Assembly (NCBI GenBank): GCA_964016885.1
Contig: OZ024741.1
Location: forward strand, 36,128,749-36,192,748
Direction: 5' to 3'
Origin: Eledone cirrhosa
Lineage: Eukaryota; Mollusca; Cephalopoda; Octopoda; Eledonidae
DNA length: 64,000 nucleotides
Shown: positions 25,865 to 40,800 of the stretch, piece after piece
Position numbering within the stretch: the first letter of the stretch is position 1
Layout: each line of letters starts with the position of its first letter
Position numbers and translations under genes: made by a program
Notes under the pieces: model-generated
What the model saw: the letters and a program-made list of their open reading frames with translations, nothing else
Databases searched by the model: none
Told to the model about the DNA's origin: nothing

Positions 25865-28800
25865 CTTCAGTCTATGAACTCTTCAGCCTATGAACTGTTC
25901 ACCCTTAGAACTCTTCAGCCTATGAACTCTTCACCCTAAGAACTCTTCAGCCTATGGATTCTTCAACCTATGGACTATTTAGCCTATGAACTCTTCACCC
26001 TAAGAACTCTTCAGCCTATGAACTCTTCGGCCTATGGACTCTTCAGTCTATGGACTCTTCACTCTAAGAACTCTTTAGTCTATGGACTCTTCAGTCTATG
26101 GACTCTTCAGCCTATGAACTGTTCACCCTTAGAACTCTTCAGCCTATGAACTCTTCACCCTAAGAACTCTTCCGCCTATGAACTCTTCAACCTATGGACT
26201 CTTCAGCCTATGAACTCTTCACCCTTAGAACTCTTCAGCCTCTGAACTCTTCACCATAAAATCTCTTCAGCCTATCGACTCTTCACCCTAAGAACTCTTC
26301 AGCCTATGGACTCTTCAGCCTATGAACTCTTCAGCCTATGAAATATTCACCCTAAGTACTCTTCAGCTTATGGACTCTTCAGCCTATGAACTCTTCAGCC
26401 TATGGACTCTTCAGCCTATGAACTCTTCACGCTAAGAATTCTTCAGCCTATGGGCTATTCTGCCTATGAACTCTTCACCCTTAGAACTCTTCAGGCTACT
26501 AACTCTTCACACTAAGATCTCTTCGGCCTATGAACTCTTCACCCTAAGAACTCTTCAGACTATAGACTCTTCAGCCTATGAACTCATCAGCCTATGAACT
26601 CTTCAGCCTATGGATTCTTCAGCCTATGAACTCTTCACCCTAAGAACTCTTCAGACTATGAACTCTTCCACCTATGGATTCTTCAGCCTATGGACTCTTC
26701 ACCCTAAGCACTCTTCAGCCTATGGACTCTTCAACCTATATATTCTTCAGCCTATGGACACTTCAGCCTATGAACTCTTCACACTAAGAACTCTTCACAC
26801 TATGAACTCTTCAGCCTATGAACTCTTCAACCTATGGAATCTTCAGCTTATGGAATCTTCACACTAAGAACTCTTCAGCCTATGGACTCTTCACCCTAAG
26901 AACTCTTCAGTCTATGAACTCTTCAGTCTATGAACTCTTCAGCCTATGAACTGTTCAGCCTTAGAACTCTTCAGCCTATGAACTCTTCACTCTTAGAACT
27001 CTTCAGGCTATTATCTCTTCACCCAAGAACTCTTCAGCCTATGAACTGTTCACCCTCAGAACTCTTCAGCCTATGGACTCTTCAGCCTATGGACTCTTCA
27101 CACTAAGAAGTCTTCAGCCTATGAACTGTTCACTCTTAGAACTCTTTACTCTAAGAATTCTTCAGCCTATGGACACTTCAGCATATGAACTCTTCGCCCT
27201 TAGAACTCTTCAGCCTATGAACTCTTCAACCTTAGAACTCTTCAGGCTATTAACTCTTCACACTAAGAACTGTTCTGCCTATTAACTCTTCACCCTAAGA
27301 GCTCTTCAGCCTATGGATTCTTCAGCCTATGGACTCTTAAGCCTATGAACTCTTCACCCTAAGAACTCTTCAGCCTATGCACTCTTCAGCCTATGAACTT
27401 TTCAGCCTATGGACTCTTCAGCCTATGGACTCTTCACCCAAAGAACTCTTCAGCCTATGGCTCTTCAGCCTATGAACTTTTCAGCCTATGGACTCTTCAG
27501 CCTATGGACTCTTCACCCTAAGAACTCCTCAGCCTATGGACTCTTCACCCTAAGCACTCTTCTGCCTATGAACTATTCAGTCTATGAACTCTTCAGCCTA
27601 TGGTCTCTTCACCCTAAGAACTCTTCAGCCTATGAACTCTTCACCCTAAGAACTCTTCAGCCTATTGACTCTTCAGCCTATGAACTCTTCACCCAAGAAC
27701 TCTTCAGCCTATAAACTCTTCACCCTAAGAACTCTTCAGCCTATGGACACTTTAGCCTATTAACTCTTCAGCCTATGGACTCTTCAGCCTATGGACTCTT
27801 CACACTAAGAACTCTTCAGCCGATGGACTCTTCAGCCTATGAACTCTTAACACTTAGAACTCTTCAGGCTATTAACTCTTCACCCTAAGACCTCATCAGA
27901 CTATGGATTCTTCAACCTATGGAATCTTAAGCCTATGAACTCTTCACCCTAAGAACTCTTCAGCCTATGAACTCTTCAATCTATGTACTCTTCAGCCTAT
28001 GGACTCTTCACTCTAATAACTCTTCAGCCTATGGACTCTTCACACTAAGAACTCTTCAGCCTATGAACTCTCCACCATAAAAACTCTTCAGCCTATAGAC
28101 TCTTCACACTAATTAATCCTCAGCCTATGGACTCTTCAGCCTATGAAATCTTCAGCCAATGAATTCTTTACCCTAAGAACTCTTCAGCTTATGGAGTTCA
28201 GCCTATGAACTCTTCAGCCTATGGACTCTTCAGCCTATGGACTCTTCTGCCTATGAACTCTTCACCCTAGGAACTCTTCAGCTTATGGACGCTTCAGCCT
28301 ATGAACTCTTTAGCCTATTGTCTCTCCAGCCTATGGACTCTTCACGCTAAGAATTATTCAGCCTATGGAGTATTCTGCCTATGAACTCTTCAACCTTAGA
28401 ACTTTTCAGGCTATTAAATATTCAACCTAAGAACTCTTCAGCCTATGGATTCTTCAGCCTATGGACTCTTAAGCCTATGAACTCTTCACCCTAAGAACTC
28501 TTAAGCTATGAAATCTTCAGCCTATGAACTCTTCAGCCTATGGACTCCTCAGCCAACGTACTCTTCACCCTAAGAACTCTTCAGCCTATGAATTCTTCAA
28601 CCTATGGACTCTTCAGCCTATGGACTCTTCACTCTAAGAATTCTTCAGGCTATTAACTCTTCACCGTAAGAACTCTTCAGCCTATGGACTCTCCATTCTA
28701 AGAACTCTTCAGCCTATGGACTCTTCAGACTATGCACTCTTCACCCTTAGAACTCCTCAGGCTATTAAGTCTCAGCCTATGGACTCTTCAGCCAATGAAT

Positions 28801-31800
28801 TCTTCACCCTCAGAACTCTTCAGCCTATAAACTCTTAGACCTATGGACTCTTCAGCCTATGGACTTTTCACTCTAAGAACACTTCAGCCTATGGACTCAA
28901 GAGACTATGAACTCTTCAACCAATGGACTCTTTACCCTAAGAAATCTTCAGCCTATGAACTCTTCTGGCTATGAACACTTCACTCTATGAACTCTTCACC
29001 CTAAAAACTCTTCAGCCTATGAACTCTTCCCCATAAAAACTGTTCAGCCTATGGACTCTTCACCCTAAGAACTCTTCAGCCTATGGACTTTTCAGCCTAT
29101 GAACTCTTCAGCCTATGGACTCTACAGCCTGTGGATTCTTCAGCCTATGGACTCTTGAGCCTATAGACTCTTCAGCCTATGGACACTTCAGCCTATGAAC
29201 TCTTCACACGAAGAACTCTTCAGCCTATGGACTCTTCAGCCTATGGACTCTTCACGCTAAGAATTCTTCAGCCTATGGACTATTCTGCCTATGAACTCTT
29301 CACCCTTAGAACTCTTCAGGCTATTAACTCTTCACCCTAAGAACTCTTCGGCCTACGAACTCTTCACCCTAAGAACTCTTCACCCTATGGACTCTTCAGC
29401 CTATGAACTCTTCCACCTAAGGACTCTTCAGCCTATGAACTCTTCAGCCTATGAATTCTACAGCCTATGAACTCTTCCACCTAAGGACTCTTCAGCCTAT
29501 GGACTCTTCACCCTAAGCACTCTTCAGCCTATGGACTCTTCAGCCTATGAACTCTTTTGCCTATGGACTCTTCAGCCTATGGACTTTTCAGCCTATGAAC
29601 TCTTTACCCTAAGAATTCTTCAGCCTGTGAACTCTTCGTTCTAAGAATTCTTCAGGATATGGGCTCTTCACCCGAAGAACTATTCAGCCTATGGACTCTT
29701 CAGCCTATGAACTCTTCACCCTTAGAACTCTTCAGTCTATGAACTCTTCACCCTAAGAACTCTTCAGCCTATAGTCTCTTCAGACTATGGACTCTTCAGC
29801 CTATGAACTTTTCAGCCTATGGACTCTTCACCCTAAGAACCCTTCAGCCTATGGACTCTTCAGACTATGAACTCTTCAGCCTATGGACTCTTCACCCTAT
29901 GGACTCTTCACCATAAGAACTCTTCAGCCTATGGACTCTTCACCCTAAGCACTCTTCAGCCTATGAACTCTTCAGTCTATGAACTCTTCAGCCTATGAAA
30001 TGTTCACCCTTAGAACTCTTCAGCCTATGAACTCTTCACCCTAAGAACTCTTCAGCCTATGGATTCTTCAACCTATGGACTATTTAGCCTATGAACTCTT
30101 CACCCTAAGAACTCTTCAGCCTATGAACTCTTCGGCCTATGGACTCTTCAGTCTATGGACTCTTCACTCTAAGAACTCTTTAGTCTATGGACTCTTCAGT
30201 CTATGGACTCTTCAGCCTATGAACTGTTCACCCTTAGAACTCTTCAGCCTATGAACTCTTCACCCTAAGAACTCTTCAGCCTATGAACTCTTCAACCTAT
30301 GGACTCTTCAGCCTATGAACTCTTCACCCTTAGAACTCTTCAGCCTATGAACTCTTCACCCTAAGAACTCTTCAGCCTATAGTCTCTTCAGACTATGGAC
30401 TCTTCAGCCTATGAACTTTTCAGCCTATGGAATCTTCAGCCTATGGACTATTCACCCTAAGAACCCTTCAGTCTATGGACTCTTCAGCCTATGAACTCTT
30501 CAGCCTATGGACTCTTCAGTCTATGGAATCTTCACTCTAAGAACTCTTCAGTCTATGGACTCTTCAGTCTATGGACTCTTCACTCTAGGAACTCTTCAGC
30601 CTATGGACTCTTCAGTCTATGGACTCTTCACTCTAAGAACTCTTCAGGCTATGAACTCTTCACTCTATGAACTCTTCTCCCTCAGAACTCTTCAGCCTAT
30701 GAACTCTTCACCATAAAATCTCTTCAGCCTATCGACTCTTCACCCTAAGAACTCTTCAGCCTATGGACTCTTCAGCCTATAAACTCTTCAGCCTATGAAC
30801 TCTTCACCCTAAGAACTCTTCAGCTTATGGACTCTTCAGCCTATGAACTCGTCAGCCTATGAAATATTCCCCCTAAGTACTCTTCAGCTTATGGACTCTT
30901 CAGCCTATGAACTCTTCAGCCTATGGACTCTTCAGCCTATGAACTCTTCACGCTAAGAATTCTTCAGCCTATGGGCTATTCTGCCTATGAACTCTTCACC
31001 CTTAGAACTCTTCAGGCTACTAACTCTTCACCGTAAGATCTCTTCGGCCTATGGACTCTTCACCCTAAGAACTCTTCAGTCTATGAACTCTTCAGTCTAT
31101 GAACTCTTCAGCCTATGAACTGTTCAGCCTTAGAACTCTTCAGCCTATGAACTCTTCACTCTTAGAAAGCTTCAGGCTATTATCTCTTCACCCAAGAACT
31201 TTTCAGCCTATGAACTGTTCACCCTCAGAACTCTTCAGCCTATGGACTCTTCAGCCTATGGACTCTTCACACTAAGACGTCTTCAGCCTATGAACTGTTC
31301 ACTCTTAGAACTCTTTAGCCTAAGAACTCTTCAGCCTATGGACACTTCAGCATATGAACTCTTCGCCCTTAGAACTCTTCAGCCTATGAACTCTTCAACC
31401 TTAGAACTCTTCAGGCTATTAACTCTTCACACTAAGAACTCTTCAGCCTATGCACTCTTCAGCCTATGAACTTTTCAGCCTATGGACTCTTCAGCCTATG
31501 GACTCTTCACCCAAAGAACTCTTCAGCCTATGGCTCTTCACCCTAAGAACTCTTCAGCCTATGGACTCTTCAGCCTATTAACTCTTCAGCCTATGGACTC
31601 TTCAGCCTATGGACTCTTCACACTAAGAACTCTTCAGCCTATGAACTCTTAACATTAGAACTCTTCAGGCTATTAACTCTTCACCGTAAGACCTCATCAG
31701 CCTATGAACTCTTCAATCTATGTACTCTTCAGCCTGTGGACTCTTCACTCTAAGAACTCCTCGGCCTATGGACTCTTCACACTAAGAACTTTTCAGCCTA

Positions 31801-34800
31801 TGAACTCTCCACCATAAAAACTCTTCAGCCTATAGACTCTTCACACTAATTAATCTTCAGCCTATGGACTCTTCAGCCTATGAAATCTTCAGCCAATGAA
31901 TTCTTTACCCTAAGAACTCTTCAGCTTATGGAGTTCAGCCTATGAACTCTTCAGCCTATGGACTCTTTAGCCTATGGACTCTTCACGCTAAGAACTCTTC
32001 AGGCTATTAACTCTTCACCCTAAGAACTCTACGGCCTATGAACTCTTCACCCTAAGAACTCTACAGCTTATAGACTCTTCAGCCTATGGACTCATCAGCC
32101 TATGAACTCTTCAGCCTATGGAAACATCAACCTATGGACTCTTCACCCTAAGCACTCTTCAGTCTATGGACTCTTCAACCTATATACTCTTCAGGCTATG
32201 GACACTTCAGCCTATGAACTCTTCACACTAAGAACTCTTCAGCCTATGAACTCTTCAGCCTATGAATTCTTCACCCTAAGAACTGTTCAGCCTATGGACT
32301 CTTCAGCCTATGAAATCTTCAGCCTATGGACTCTTCAGCCTATGGACTCTTCACACTAATAACTATTCAGCCTATGGACACTTCACCCTAAGAACTCTTC
32401 AGTCTATGAACTCTTCAGTCTATGAACTCTTCAGCCTATGAACTGTTCACCCTTAGAACTCTTCAGCCTATGAACTCTTCACCCTTAGTACTCTTCAGGC
32501 TATTATCTCTTCACCCAAGAACTCTTCAGCCAATGAACTCTTCACCCTAAGAACTCTTCAGTCTATGGACATTTCAGCCCATGAGCTCTTCACACTAAGA
32601 ACTCTTCAGCCTATGAACTCTTCAGCCTATGAACTCTTCACACTAAGAAATCTTCAGCCTATGAACTATTCAGCCTATGAACTCTTCACCCTAAGAACTC
32701 TTCAGCCTATGGACTCTTCAGCCTATGAACTCTTCAGCCTATGAACTCTTCAGCCTATGAACTCATCAGCCTATGAACTCTTCAGCCTATGGATTCTTCA
32801 GCCTATGACCTCTTCACCCTAAGAACTCTTCAGCCTATGAACTCTTCCACCTATGGATTCTTCAGCCTATGGACTCTTCACTCTGAGCACTCTTCAGCCT
32901 ATGGACTCTTCAACCTATATATTCTTCAGCCTATGGACACTTCAGCCTATGAACTCTTCACACTAAGATCTCTTCACACTATGAACTCTTCAGCCTATGA
33001 ACTCTTCAACCTATGGAATCTTCAGCCTATGGACTCTTCACACTAAGAACTCTTCAGCCTATGGACTCTTCACCCTAAGAACTCTTCAGTCTATGAACTC
33101 TTCAGTCTATGAACTCTTCAGCCTATGAACTGTTCAGCCTTAGAACTCTTCAGCCTATGAACTCTTCACTCTTAGAACTCTTCAGGCTATTATCTCTTCA
33201 CCCAAGAACTCTTCAGCCTATGAACTGTTCACCCTCAGAACTCTTCAGCCTATGGACTCTTCACCCTAAGCACACTTCAGCCTATGAACTCTTCAGTCTA
33301 TGAACTCTTCAGCCTATGAACTGTTAACCGTTAGAACTCTTCAGCCTATGGACTCTTCACACTAAGAAGTCTTCAGCCTATGAACTGTTCACTCTTAGAA
33401 CTCTTTAGCCTAAGAACTCTTCAGCCTATGGACACTTCAGCATATGAACTCTTCACCCTTAGAACTCTTCAGCCTATGAACTCTTCAACCTTAGAGCTCT
33501 TCAGGATATTAACTCTTCACACTACGAACTGTTCTGCCTATTAACTTTTCACCCTAAGAGCTCTTCAGCCTATGGATTCTTCAGCCTATGGACTCTTAAG
33601 CCTATGAACTCTTCACCCTAAGAACTCTTCAGCCTATGCACTTTTCAGCCTATGAACTTTTCAGCCTATGGACTCTTCAGCCTATGGACTCTTCACCCTA
33701 AAAACTCTTCAGCCTATGGCTCTTCAGCCTATGAACTTTTCAGCCTATGGACTCTTCAGCCTATGGACTCTTCACCCTAAGAACTCTTCAGCCTATGGAT
33801 TCTTCACCCTAAGCACTCTTCTGCCTATGAACTATTCAGTCTATGAACTCTTCAGCCTATTGTCTCTTCACCCTAAGAACTCTTCAGCCTATGAACTCTT
33901 CACCCTAAGAACTCTTCAGCCTATGGACTCTTCAGCCTATGAACTCTTCACCCAAGAACTCTTCAGCCTATAAACTCTTCACCCTAAGAACTCTTCAGCC
34001 TATGGACTCTTCAGCCTATTAACTCTTCAGCCTATGGACTCTCCAGCCTATGGACTCTTCACACTAAGAACTCTTCAGCCTATGGACTCTTCAGCCTATG
34101 AACTCTTAACACTTAGAACTCTTCAGGCTATTAACTCTTCACCCTAAGACCTCATCAGCCTATGGATTCTTCAACCTATGGAATCTTAAGCCTATGAACT
34201 CTTCACCCTAAGAACTCTTCAGCCTATGAACTCTTCAACCTATGTACTCTTCAGCCTATGGACTCTTCACTCTAAGAACTCTTCAGCCTATGGACTCTTC
34301 AAACTAAGAACTCTTCAGCCTATGAACTCTCCACCATAAAAACTCTTCAGCCTATAGACTCTTCACACTAATTAATCTTCAGCCTATGGACTCTTCAGCC
34401 TATGAAATCTTCAGCCAATGAATTCTTTACCCTAAGAACTGTTCAGCTTATGGATCAGCCTATGATCTCTTCAGCCTATGGACTCTTTAGCCTATGGACT
34501 CTTCACGCTAAGAACTCTTCAGGCTATTAACTCTTCACCCTAAGAACTCTACGCCCTATGAACTCTTCACCCTAAGAACTCTACAGCTTATAGACTCTTC
34601 AGCCTATGGACTCATCAGCCTATGAACTCTTCAGCCTATGGAAACTTCAGCCTATGGACTCTTCACCCTAAGCACTCTTCAGTCTATGGACTCTTCAACC
34701 TATATAATCTTCAGGCTATGGACACTTCAGCCTATGAGCTCTTCACACTAAGAACTCTTCAGCCTATGAACTCTTCAGCCTATGAACTCTTCACCCTAAG

Positions 34801-37800
34801 AACTGTTCAGCCTATGGACTCTTCAGCCTATGAAATCTTCAGCCTATGGACTCTTCAGCCTATGGACTCTTCACGCTAATAACTATTCAGCCTATGGACA
34901 CTTCACCCTAAGAACTCTTCAGTCTATGAACTCTTCAGTCTATGAACTCTTCAGCCTATGAACTCTTCACCCTTAGTACTCTTCAGGCTATTATCTCTTC
35001 ACCCAAGAACTTTTCAGCCTATGAACTCTTCACCCTAAGAACTCTTCAGCCTATGGACACTTCAGCCTATGAACTCTTCACACTAAGAACTCTTCAGCCT
35101 ATGAACTCTTCAGCCTATGAACTCTTCACACTAAGAAATCTTCAGCCTATGAACTATTCAGCCTATGAACTCTTCACCCTAAGAACTCTTCAGCCTATGG
35201 ACTCTTCAGCCTATGAACTCTTCAGCCTATGAACTCTTCAGCCTATGGACTCTTCAGCCAATGAACTCCTCACACTAAGAACTCTTCAGCCTATGGACTC
35301 TTCAACCTATGGACTCTTCAGCCTATGCACTCCTCATTCTAAGAACTATTCAGCCTATGGACTCTTCAGCCTATGAACTCTTCACTCTAAGAACTCTTCA
35401 GCTTATGGACTCTTCAGCATATGAACTCTTCAGCCTATGGACTCTTCAGCCTAAGTATTCTTCACGCTAAGATTTCTTCAGGCTATGGAGTATTCTGCCT
35501 ATGAACTCTTCACTCTTAGAACTCTTCAGGCTATTAACTCTTCACCCTAAGAACTCTTCAGCCTATGGATTCTTCAGCCTATGGACTCTTAAGCCTATGA
35601 ACTCTTCACCCTAAGAACTCTTAAGCCTATGAACTCCTCAGCCTATGAACTCTTCAGCCTTTGGACTCCTCAGCCTATGGACTCTTCACTCTAAGAACTC
35701 TTCAGCCTATGAACTCTTCAGCCTATGAACTCTTCACACTAAGAAATCTTCAGCCTATGAACTATTCAGCCTATGAACTCTTCAACCTATGGACTCTTCA
35801 GCCTATGGACTCCTCATTCTAAGAACTATTCAGCCTATGGATTCTTCAGCCTATGAACTCTTCACTCTAAGAACTTTTCAGCTTATGGACTCTTCAGCAT
35901 ATGAACTCTTCAGCCTATGGACTCTTCAGCCTAAGTATTCTTCACGCTAAGAATTCTTCAGCCTATGGAGTATTCTGCCTATGAACTTTTCACCCTTAGA
36001 ACTCTTCGACCTATGAACTCTTCACCCTAAGAACTCTTCAGGCTATGGACTCATCAGCCTATGAACTCTTCACCCTAAGAACTCTTCAGTCTATGAACTC
36101 TTCCACCTAAGGACTCTTAAGCCTATGGACTCTTCACGCTAAGCACTCTTCATCCTAAGCACTCTTCAGCCTATGGACTCTTCAGCCTCCGACTCTTCAG
36201 CCTATGGACTCTTCAGGCTATGGACTCTTCGGGCTATGAACTCTTCAGCCTATGGACTCTTCAGTCTATAGACTCTTCAGCCTATGAACTTTTCAGCCTA
36301 TGGACTCTTCACTCTTAGAACTCATCAGCCTAAGAACTGTTCAGCCTATGGACACTTCACCCTAAGCACTATTCAGCCTATGGACTCTTCAACCTATATA
36401 CTCTTCAGCCTATGGACACTTCAGCCTATGAACTCTTCACACTAAGAACTCTTCAGCCTATGAACACTTCAGCCTATGAACACTTCACCCTAAGAACTCT
36501 TCAGCCTATGGACTCTTCAGCCTATGAACTCTTCAGCCTATGAACTTTTCAACCTATGGACTCTTCAGCCAATGAACTCTTCACACTAAGAACTATTCAC
36601 CCTATGGACTCTTCAGCCTATGAACTCTTCATCCTAAGAACTCTTCAGCTTATGGACTCTTCAGCCTATGAACTCTTCAGCCTATGGACTCTTCAGCCTA
36701 TGGACTCTTCACGCTAAGAATTCTTCAGCCTATGGAGTATTCTGCCTATGAACTCTTCACCCTTAGAACTCTTCAGGCTATTAACTCTTCACACTAAGAA
36801 CTCTTCAGCCTATGGACTCTTCAGCCTATGGACTCTTCATTCTAAGAACTCTTCAGCCTATGGACACTTCAGCCTCTGAACTCTTCACCCTAAGAACTCT
36901 TCAGCTTGTGGACTCTTCAGCCTATGAACTCTACAGCTTGTGGACTCTTCAGGCTATTAACTCTTCACCCTATCAACTCTTCAGCCTATGGACTCTTCAG
37001 CCAATGAACTCTTCACCCTAAGAACTCTTCAGCCTATGAACTCTTCAACCTATGGACTCTTCAGCCTATGGACTCTTCATTCTAAGAACTCTTCAGCCTA
37101 TGGACTACTCAGCCAATGAACTCTTCACCATAAGAACTCTTCAGCCTATGGACTCTTCACTCTAAGAACTCTTCAGCCTATGGACTCTTCAGTCTTTGGA
37201 TTCTTCACGCTAAGAATTCTTCAGCCAATGGACTATTCTGCCTATGAAATCTTCACCCTTAGAACTCTTCAGGCTATTATCTCTTCACCCTAAGAACTCT
37301 TCGGCCTATGAACTCTTCACCTTAAGAACTCTTCATTCTATGGACTCATCAGCCTATGAAATCTTCACCCTCAGAACTCTTCAGCCTATGAACTCTTCAG
37401 CCTCTGAACTCTTCAGCTTATGGACTCTTCAGCCTATGAACTCTTCACCCTAAGAACTCTTCAGTCTATGAACTCTTCCACCTAAGGACTCTTAAGCCTA
37501 TGGACTCTTCACCCTAAGCATTCTTCACCCTAAGCACTCTTCAGCCTATGGACTCTTCAGCCTCCGACTCTTCAGCCTATGGGCTCTCAGCCTATGGACT
37601 CTTCAGCCTATGAATTTTTACCCTAAGAACTCTTCAGCCTGTGAAATCTTCGCCCTAAGAATTCTTCAGACTATGGGCTCTTCACCCTAAGAACTATACA
37701 GCCTATGGACTCTTCAGCCTATGAACTCCTCAACCTATGGACTCTTCAGCCTATGAACTCTTCACACTTAAATCTCTTCAGCCTATGAGCTCTTCACACT

Positions 37801-40800
37801 AAGAACTCTTCAGCCTATGATCTCTTCAGCCTATGGACTCTTCAGCCTATGAACGTTTAAGCCTATGGACTCTTCAGCCTATGGACTCTTCACCCTAAGA
37901 ACTCTTCAGCCTATGGACTCTTTAGCCTATGAACTCTTCACCCTAAGTACTCTTAAGCCTATGAACTCTTCAGCCTATGGACTCCTCAGCCAATGAACTA
38001 TTCACCCTAATAACTCTTAAGCCTATGAACTCTTCAGCCTATGAACGCTTCAGCCTATGGACTCTTCAGCCTATGAATTATTCACCCTAAGAACTCTTCA
38101 GTCTATGAACTCTTCCACCTAAGGACTCTTAAGCCTATGGACTCTTCACCCTAAGCACTCTTAACCGTAACCACTCTTCAGCCTATGGACTCTTCAGCCT
38201 TCGACTCTTCAGCCTATGGACTCTTCAGCCTATGGACTCATCAGCCTATGATCTCTTTACCCTAAGAACTCTTCAGCCTGTGAAATATTCGCCCTAAGAA
38301 TTCTTCAGCCTATGGGCTCTTCACCCGAAGAACTATTCAGCCTATGGACTCTTCAGCCTATGAACTCTTCACACTTAAAACTCTTCAGCCTATGAACTCT
38401 TCACCTTAAGAACTCTTCAGCCTATGGACTCTTCAGCCTATGGACTCTTCAGCCTAAGAACTTTTCAGCCTATGGACTCTTCAGCCTATGGACTCTTCAC
38501 CCTAAGAACTCTTCAGCCTATGGACTCTTCAGCCTATGAAATCTTCAGCCTATCAACTCTTCTGCCTATGAACTGTTCACCCTTAGAACTCTTCAGCCTA
38601 CGAACTCTTCACCCTAAGAACTCTTTAGCCTATGGACTCTTCAGTCTATAGATTCTTCAGCCTATGAACTTTTCAGCCTATGGACTCTTCACTCTTAAAA
38701 TTCATCAGCCTAAGAACTGTTCAGCCTATGGACACTTCACCCTAAGCACTATTCAGCCTATGGACTCTTCAATCTATATACTCTTCAGCCTATGAACTCT
38801 TCAGTCTATGAACTCTTCACCCTAAGAACTCTTCAGCCTATGGACTCTTCTGCCTATGAACTCTTCATTCTATGAACTCTTCAGCCTATGGACTCTTCAG
38901 CCAATGAACTCTTCACACTAAGAACTCTTCAGCCTATGAACTCTTCAACCTATGGACTCTTCAGCCTATGGACTCTTCATTCTAAGAACTCTTAAGCCTA
39001 TGTACTCTTCAGACTATTAACTCTTCACCCTAAGAACTCTTCAGCTTATGAATTCTTCAGCCGAAGAAATCTTCAGCCTATAGACTCTTCAGTCTATGGA
39101 CTCTTCACTCTAAGAACTCTTCAGTCTATGGACTCTTCAGTCTATGGACTCTTCACTCTAAGAACTCTTCAGTCTATGGACTCTTCACTCTATGAACTCT
39201 TCTCCCTCAGAACTCTTCAGCCTATGAACTCTTCACCATAAAAACTCTTCAGCCTATCGACTCTTCACCCTATGAACTCTTCAGCCTATGGACTCTTCAC
39301 CCTATGAACTCTTCAGCCCATGAACTCTTCACCCTAAGAACTCTTCTGCTTATGGACTCTTCAGCCTACGAACTCTTCAGCCTATGAACTCTTCACCCTA
39401 AGAACTCTTCAGCTTATGGACTCTTCAGCCTATGAACTCGTCAGCCTATGAAATATTCACCCTAAGAACTCTTCGGCCTATGAACTCTTCACCCTAAGAA
39501 CTCTTCAGCCTATAGACTCTTCAGCCTATGAAATCATCAGCCTATGAACTCCTCAGCCTATGGATTCTTCAGCCTATGGACTCTTCACCCTAAGCACTCT
39601 TCAGCCTATGGACTATTCAACCTATATATTCTTCAGCCTATGGACACTTCAGCCTATGAACTCTTCACACTAAGAACTCTTCACACTATGAACTCTTCAG
39701 CCTATGAACTTTTGAAACTATGGAAGCTTCAGCCTATGGACTCTTCGCACTAAGAACTCTTCAGCCTATGGACTCTTCACCCTAAGAACTCTTCAGTCTA
39801 TGAACTCTTCAGTCTATGAACACTTCAGCCTATGAACTCTTCTCTCTTAGAACTCTTCAGTCTATTATCTCTTCACCCAAGAACTCTTCAGCCTATGAAC
39901 TGTTCACCCTAAGAACTCTTCAGCCTATGGACTCTTCAGCCTATGGACTCTTCACACTAAGAAGTCTTCAGCCTATGAACTGTTCACACTTAGAACTCTT
40001 TAGCCTAAGAACTCTTCAGCCTATGGACACTTCAGCCTATGAACTCTTCACCCTTAGAACTCTTCAGCCTATGAACTCTTCAACCTTAGAACTCTTCAGG
40101 CTATGAACTCTTCACCCTAAGAACTCTTCAGCCTATGGCTCTTCAGCTTATGCACTCTTCAGACTTTGAAATTTTCAGCCTATGGACTCTTCAGCCTATG
40201 GACTCTTCACCCTAAGAACTCTTCAGCCTATGGACTCTTCAGCCTATGAACTCTTTAGCCTATGGACTCTTCAGCCTATGGACTCTTCACCCTAAGAACT
40301 CTTCAGCCTATGGACTCTTCACCCTAAGCACTCTTAAGCCTATGAACTATTCAGTCTATGAACTCTTCAGCCTATGATCTGTTCACCCTTAGAACTCTTC
40401 AGCCTATGAACTCTTCAGCCTTTGGTCTCTTCACCCTAAGAACTCTTCAGCCAATGAAATCTTCACCCTAAGAACTCTTCAGCTTATGGACTCTTCAGCC
40501 TATGAACTCTTCAACCTATGGACTCTTCATCCTATGGACTCTTCATTCTAAGAACTCTTCAGCCTATGGAGTATTCTGCCTATGAACTCTTCACCCTTAG
40601 AACTCTTCAGGCTATTAAATCTTCACCCTAAGAGCTCTTCAGCTTATGGACTCTTCAGCCTATGAACTCTTCAGCCTATTGTCTCTCCAGCCTATGGACT
40701 CTTCACGCTAAGAATTCTTCAGCCTATGGAGTATTCTGCCTATGAACTCTTCACACTTAGAACTCTTCAGGCTATTAAATCTTCAACCTAAGAACTCTTC